From contig CM065377.1 in assembly GCA_033060915.1 (NCBI GenBank), positions 57,012,683 to 57,076,682 of the forward strand: DNA of 64,000 nt, in the 5' to 3' direction. Positions 61,070 through 64,000 of the stretch are shown in pieces (the first letter of the stretch is position 1; every line of letters starts with the position of its first letter). The stretch comes from Euryodendron excelsum. Taxonomy: Eukaryota; Streptophyta; Magnoliopsida; Ericales; Pentaphylacaceae. A program made the position numbers and the translations under genes. The notes under the pieces were generated by a model. It was not told the DNA's origin. It was given only the letters and a program-made list of their open reading frames with translations, and made no database searches.

Positions 61070-62591
61070 TGACTGGTCCTTTCTACGCTCACCGCGATGA
61101 AGGTGCTTGTAGTTTAAGTGGGGGTACTCCCACTATCGTGTTCTCCCATGAGACCTGTGCCAATCTAGCAATAGAAACGAGTAGAGTTTAGAAACGTATT
61201 CAAATTCCAACCGCAAACCAAGAGTGAAATCGATGGCTAGGTTAGCTAAAATTGACCGAAAATCTTTTGGTGTTTGAGGGTTTGGTTTACTAGCAACTAG
61301 GCAAACAATTAAAATGAAATTGAAATCTACAACTTGATTCTAGCTAAAGCAATTTGACAATTATGAAAATTCTACTACAACAACCATAATTATGATTAAA
61401 TTAACTCTTAATTTAACCGCAATTCTAGATGAGCACAAGTAGGGATTTGACTTGATTAAAAAGGGGGTTTTGGTTCAAATGTTCCAATCTACCAATTCTA
61501 GCACGCAATTTGAAAGGGAGAGTTTGGGTTAACTCAAATCAAGAACTGTCCAAAGGCCCTTGATTTGGAAAGTTTAGATTTGAAATTTTATGGATCTCTA
61601 ATTATTTTGGAATTAAGTTTTATCACCATTTATGGGTTCTTTAGAAATAAATCACATGTTATTAACTATGATTATAGATCTAAGATTTCTACAACAATTA
61701 ATTCCAATATAATTAGAGAAAAATATGCAAAATAGATATTCAACAAGATTCAAGAACTCCCCTTTCATTTTCCATGCCTTCCTTGGTAGATCTTCACATT
61801 TGTTCCCAAACAATGAGTTTAGCTTGAAGATTCCATGGTTGAGAGCTTTCCAAAGTGTAGAAACAACATCTTGACTTTAAATCAAAAGTGAATATATATT
61901 GAAATATAGAAAATGTGAAAGATTACACTAAATCAACACTACAAATCTATCTAAACACTTTCCAAAGTCCTAAATACAACAAAGTAAAGTAAATCTAAGC
62001 AAAATACATGATTTTCCCCTATTCTCCCTCTCTACCCGCAGCTCAAACCCTAAAATCTAACATATGCCTTTTTTTTTTTCGACTGCTGGGTTGCAGGGCA
62101 AATCTACGCTCATCGTCCAAAGTGCGTCCTAAGTACGTCCGATATGCGTCCGGACGGTTATTTCACCGTTCGGACGGTCTTCGAACGAGGAAACTCGGCT
62201 CTGTATTTCTTCGAACGGAAAAAGACGACTCTGTGATAGCTTAGAATGGGAAATATTGACTCTGGAACGGCTTTGGATGATAAATATCGACTCTAGAACT
62301 CTAATCTCCGTCGTAGCGTCCGAACGGTAATTCGCCCGCCTGAACGGGGCGTCTGAACGATCTAGGCATTCGAACGGTCATTTGTCCGTCCGAACGCACC
62401 GTCTGAATGGTTTAACCGTCCGAACGGTCTGTCCGGACGGACTTATTCTCTTTAAGCCCTTTTTTCACCATTTTATCACCAAAAACCTACAATACACATG
62501 AAAAATCACTTTAAATTAGTTTATTGCTAAAAATCTATTCTAATACCCATGTAGAGGCTAACAAACACTTAATTAGGGGACAAAGATTACA
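61070..62591 (-). mobile_element. Athila-type 5' LTR of the minus-strand element
   Basis: The 1522-bp block is bounded on the minus strand by TGTAATCTTTGTCCCC at 62591 and ...GGACCAGTCA at 61070, next to the primer site. Near 62090-62445 it holds a cluster of CCGTCCGAACGGT words (palindromic core CCGTYCGAACGG) that is much richer in CG than the rest. It shows no close similarity to the LTR at 45983-47398, so the two Athila elements belong to different families. Confidence 0.72.
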
Positions 62592-62594
62592 CTT

Positions 62595-62783
62595 TTAGAG
62601 TGGAATCAGCAACATCACACTCAGCTTTTGGAGGCTGACACCAATGCCTTTGGGACCTTTCAGATGGAGGTTTATGATCGGTTTGATAGGATTGACAAGG
62701 AGCAGAAGCGGCATAGCCAGGTTATTGAGGAGCTGCATAGAGAGATATCCCGTTTAGTGTGGGATCCATCCACTGATATGTAG
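62595..62783 (+). pseudogene. C-terminal fragment of a transposon-associated protein
   Basis: A plus-strand frame of 62 codons ends at TAG 62781-62783 (QQHHTQLLEADTNAF, RFDRIDKEQKRHSQV, EELHREISRLVWDPS). The Gln/Glu-rich, coiled-coil-like tail resembles the C-terminus of the PF20167-type gene at 10935-16654 (QQSNNEQFTQINARL), but is not the same gene. It is wedged between the Athila LTR (ends 62591) and giant LTR copy D (starts 62791), so its upstream part is presumably removed or on the far side of the nest. Confidence 0.45.
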
Positions 62784-62790
62784 TGGCTAG

Positions 62791-64000
62791 TGTAAGCACC
62801 CCATTTTTGACCGCTCGACGGTCTACAGTCCGTCCAGACTTGTATTCAAGTCAATGCAGACATATTTTGAGTCAAATCAATTTCTCAAATCTAATCCTGT
62901 CCATTCATCACTTCGCGGGCCCATAGGCCCAAATAGAAGTAAAATGACCAAAATGCCCTTGTGGGCGTTGTTCAGTCTAATCTAATAGGCGCGTCTTTCC
63001 GAAGACTGTAAGTCCCCTTTCCAATTCCAAATCAGGCGCATCTTTCCGAAGACGGTAAGTCCCCTTTCCAATTCCAAATCAGGCGCGTCTTTTCGAAGAC
63101 GGTAAGTCCCCTTTTCAATTCTAAATCAAGTGTGTCTTTCCGAAGACGGTAAGTCCCTTTCCAATTCCAATTCCAATTCCAATTCCAATCCTTCTCTCAA
63201 GAAAGTTGATTCCTCGAGACGGTAAGTTTATCCAATTGGGCACATTTTTTGAAAAAAGTCTCTTTGGAACGGTAAGTCCCTTCAAACCTGTCGACTGGGA
63301 CGAGACCCCAAGTCCCCGAGATGGTAGAACGGTCCACCTTTGGCGCCTACTAGCCCGCTAATGCAGAAATGTCCGTTTCGGCACGCCTTCTGAGAAAGTT
63401 GACTTCTCAGGCGCTAAGTCCCTTTAGCAGCTTCCCTAGATCAGGCAGTCTCGGGAATGATCGCGAACCGTCAGAGTAGCGGAAATACTAACAAACATTG
63501 CAACCGTCAGAGTAGCGAAAATACTCGTAAACAGGTCGATATAGGGAATTTCCAACAAACCCCTGTATCACGGGACCGTCGTAAGTGTGGCGGAAACACT
63601 CAAAACCCAGGTTAACACCAGCGCCTGCTAGCCCACTTCGGTGAAAAATGACCAAATTGCCCCTAGGGCCATTTTTCAACATGTTTCTCGAGAACATAAC
63701 TAAGTCCTCAAAATGGTAAGTCCACCCTTCCAAGATTGTCTTAAAGGCAATCCGACATGATTAGGTGCCTTCTAGTCAATTTCGGGCCAGTTCTGAGACT
63801 ATCCGGTCAAGATGACCATTTTGCCCCTAGGCATCCAAACGCCCCGGGGACCACACTGGCTCTGGGTATCAAACCAGTAACCTCCCGAGAATACTTTTTA
63901 TAATATTCTCGTCTTTCCTCTATCTTTTCGGATCATTCCGAGTCAGTTCTGGTAAACCCGGTGCAAAATGACCGTTTTACTCTTGGAGGGCCGGTCACCT
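62791..64000 (+). mobile_element. Giant non-coding LTR, copy D (5' part, runs off the window)
   Basis: It starts TGTAAGCACCCCATTTTTGA at 62791, identical to copy C for the first 20 bp and similar after (CCGTCCAGACTTGTATTCAA). It includes its own tandem array and the GTCAGAGTAGCGGAAATACT motif (63470-63520). From about 63850 it has the start of the 157-bp unit region. GCTAG (62786-62790) is the candidate left duplication. Confidence 0.88.
62985..63185 (+). repeat. 47-bp tandem array in LTR copy D
   Basis: Four units of AGGCGCGTCTTTCCGAAGAC followed by GGTAAGTCCCCTTTCCAATT; the last is shortened and followed by TTCCAA repeats. The equivalent place in copy C has three 82-bp units sharing only the GTCTCTTTGGAGACGGTAAG core idea. 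Confidence 0.85.

Overview
The window is nuclear DNA of a flowering plant, almost certainly a eudicot. It has spliced genes with GT..AG introns, nested Ty1/copia and Ty3/gypsy retrotransposons, a CACTA DNA transposon, MITEs and long CT/GA/TA microsatellites. Nothing prokaryotic is present. Ericales is only a guess. Nearly all of the window is transposable-element DNA. The only intact host gene I can support is a four-exon 2-oxoglutarate/Fe(II) dioxygenase of the SRG1-like type (26072-31308, + strand, 361 aa by my splicing).

Left block, 1-24187, is a tower of insertions. It opens with the 3' part of a very long non-coding LTR (copy A, 1-2015) and a probable second LTR element (about 2016-3560). 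A Ty1/copia 3' LTR (3792-4840 plus 23537-24187) is split by an 18.7-kb CACTA transposon (4841-23536). That element has 18-bp terminal inverted repeats and a 3-bp AAT target duplication. It carries a decayed TnpD-type transposase on the minus strand, a decayed Transposase_24/TnpA-type gene on the plus strand, a third gene of the 'putative plant transposon protein' type on the minus strand, and a captured LRR receptor-like-protein fragment. The third gene is itself split by a 4.6-kb giant LTR (copy B, minus strand, perfect CATAT duplication).

Middle block, 24188-42859, is AT-rich host DNA with the dioxygenase gene. Long-inverted-repeat or MITE-like elements lie at 24709-25221, 28937-29700 (three related copies in intron 2), 31795-31965, 39672-40042 and 40885-41172. 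A 1.47-kb Mutator-like element with a 9-bp duplication is at 35540-37010. A 50-nt poly(G) tract is at 34205-34254. A possible minus-strand promoter and first exon lies near 38641-38945.

Right block, 42860-64000, is a second nest. A Ty3/gypsy LTR with a tRNA-iMet primer site and a gag relic (42860-45982) is cut by a plus-strand Athila-type element (LTR, tRNA-Asp primer site, gag relic; 45983-49395). This abuts, tail to tail, a minus-strand Athila-type element (pol 49406-53658, gag 59062-60455, LTR 61070-62591). The gag of the minus-strand element is split by a complete 5.4-kb copy of the giant LTR (copy C, 53659-59061). A fourth copy (D) starts at 62791 and leaves the window.

The most noteworthy signal is this giant LTR family. 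There are four copies in 64 kb, about 4.6-5.4 kb each where complete, with no coding internal domain visible. Each copy carries its own tandem arrays, and two copies sit in the reading frames of other transposons. No expressed autonomous element is evident: every transposon gene here carries stops or frameshifts.
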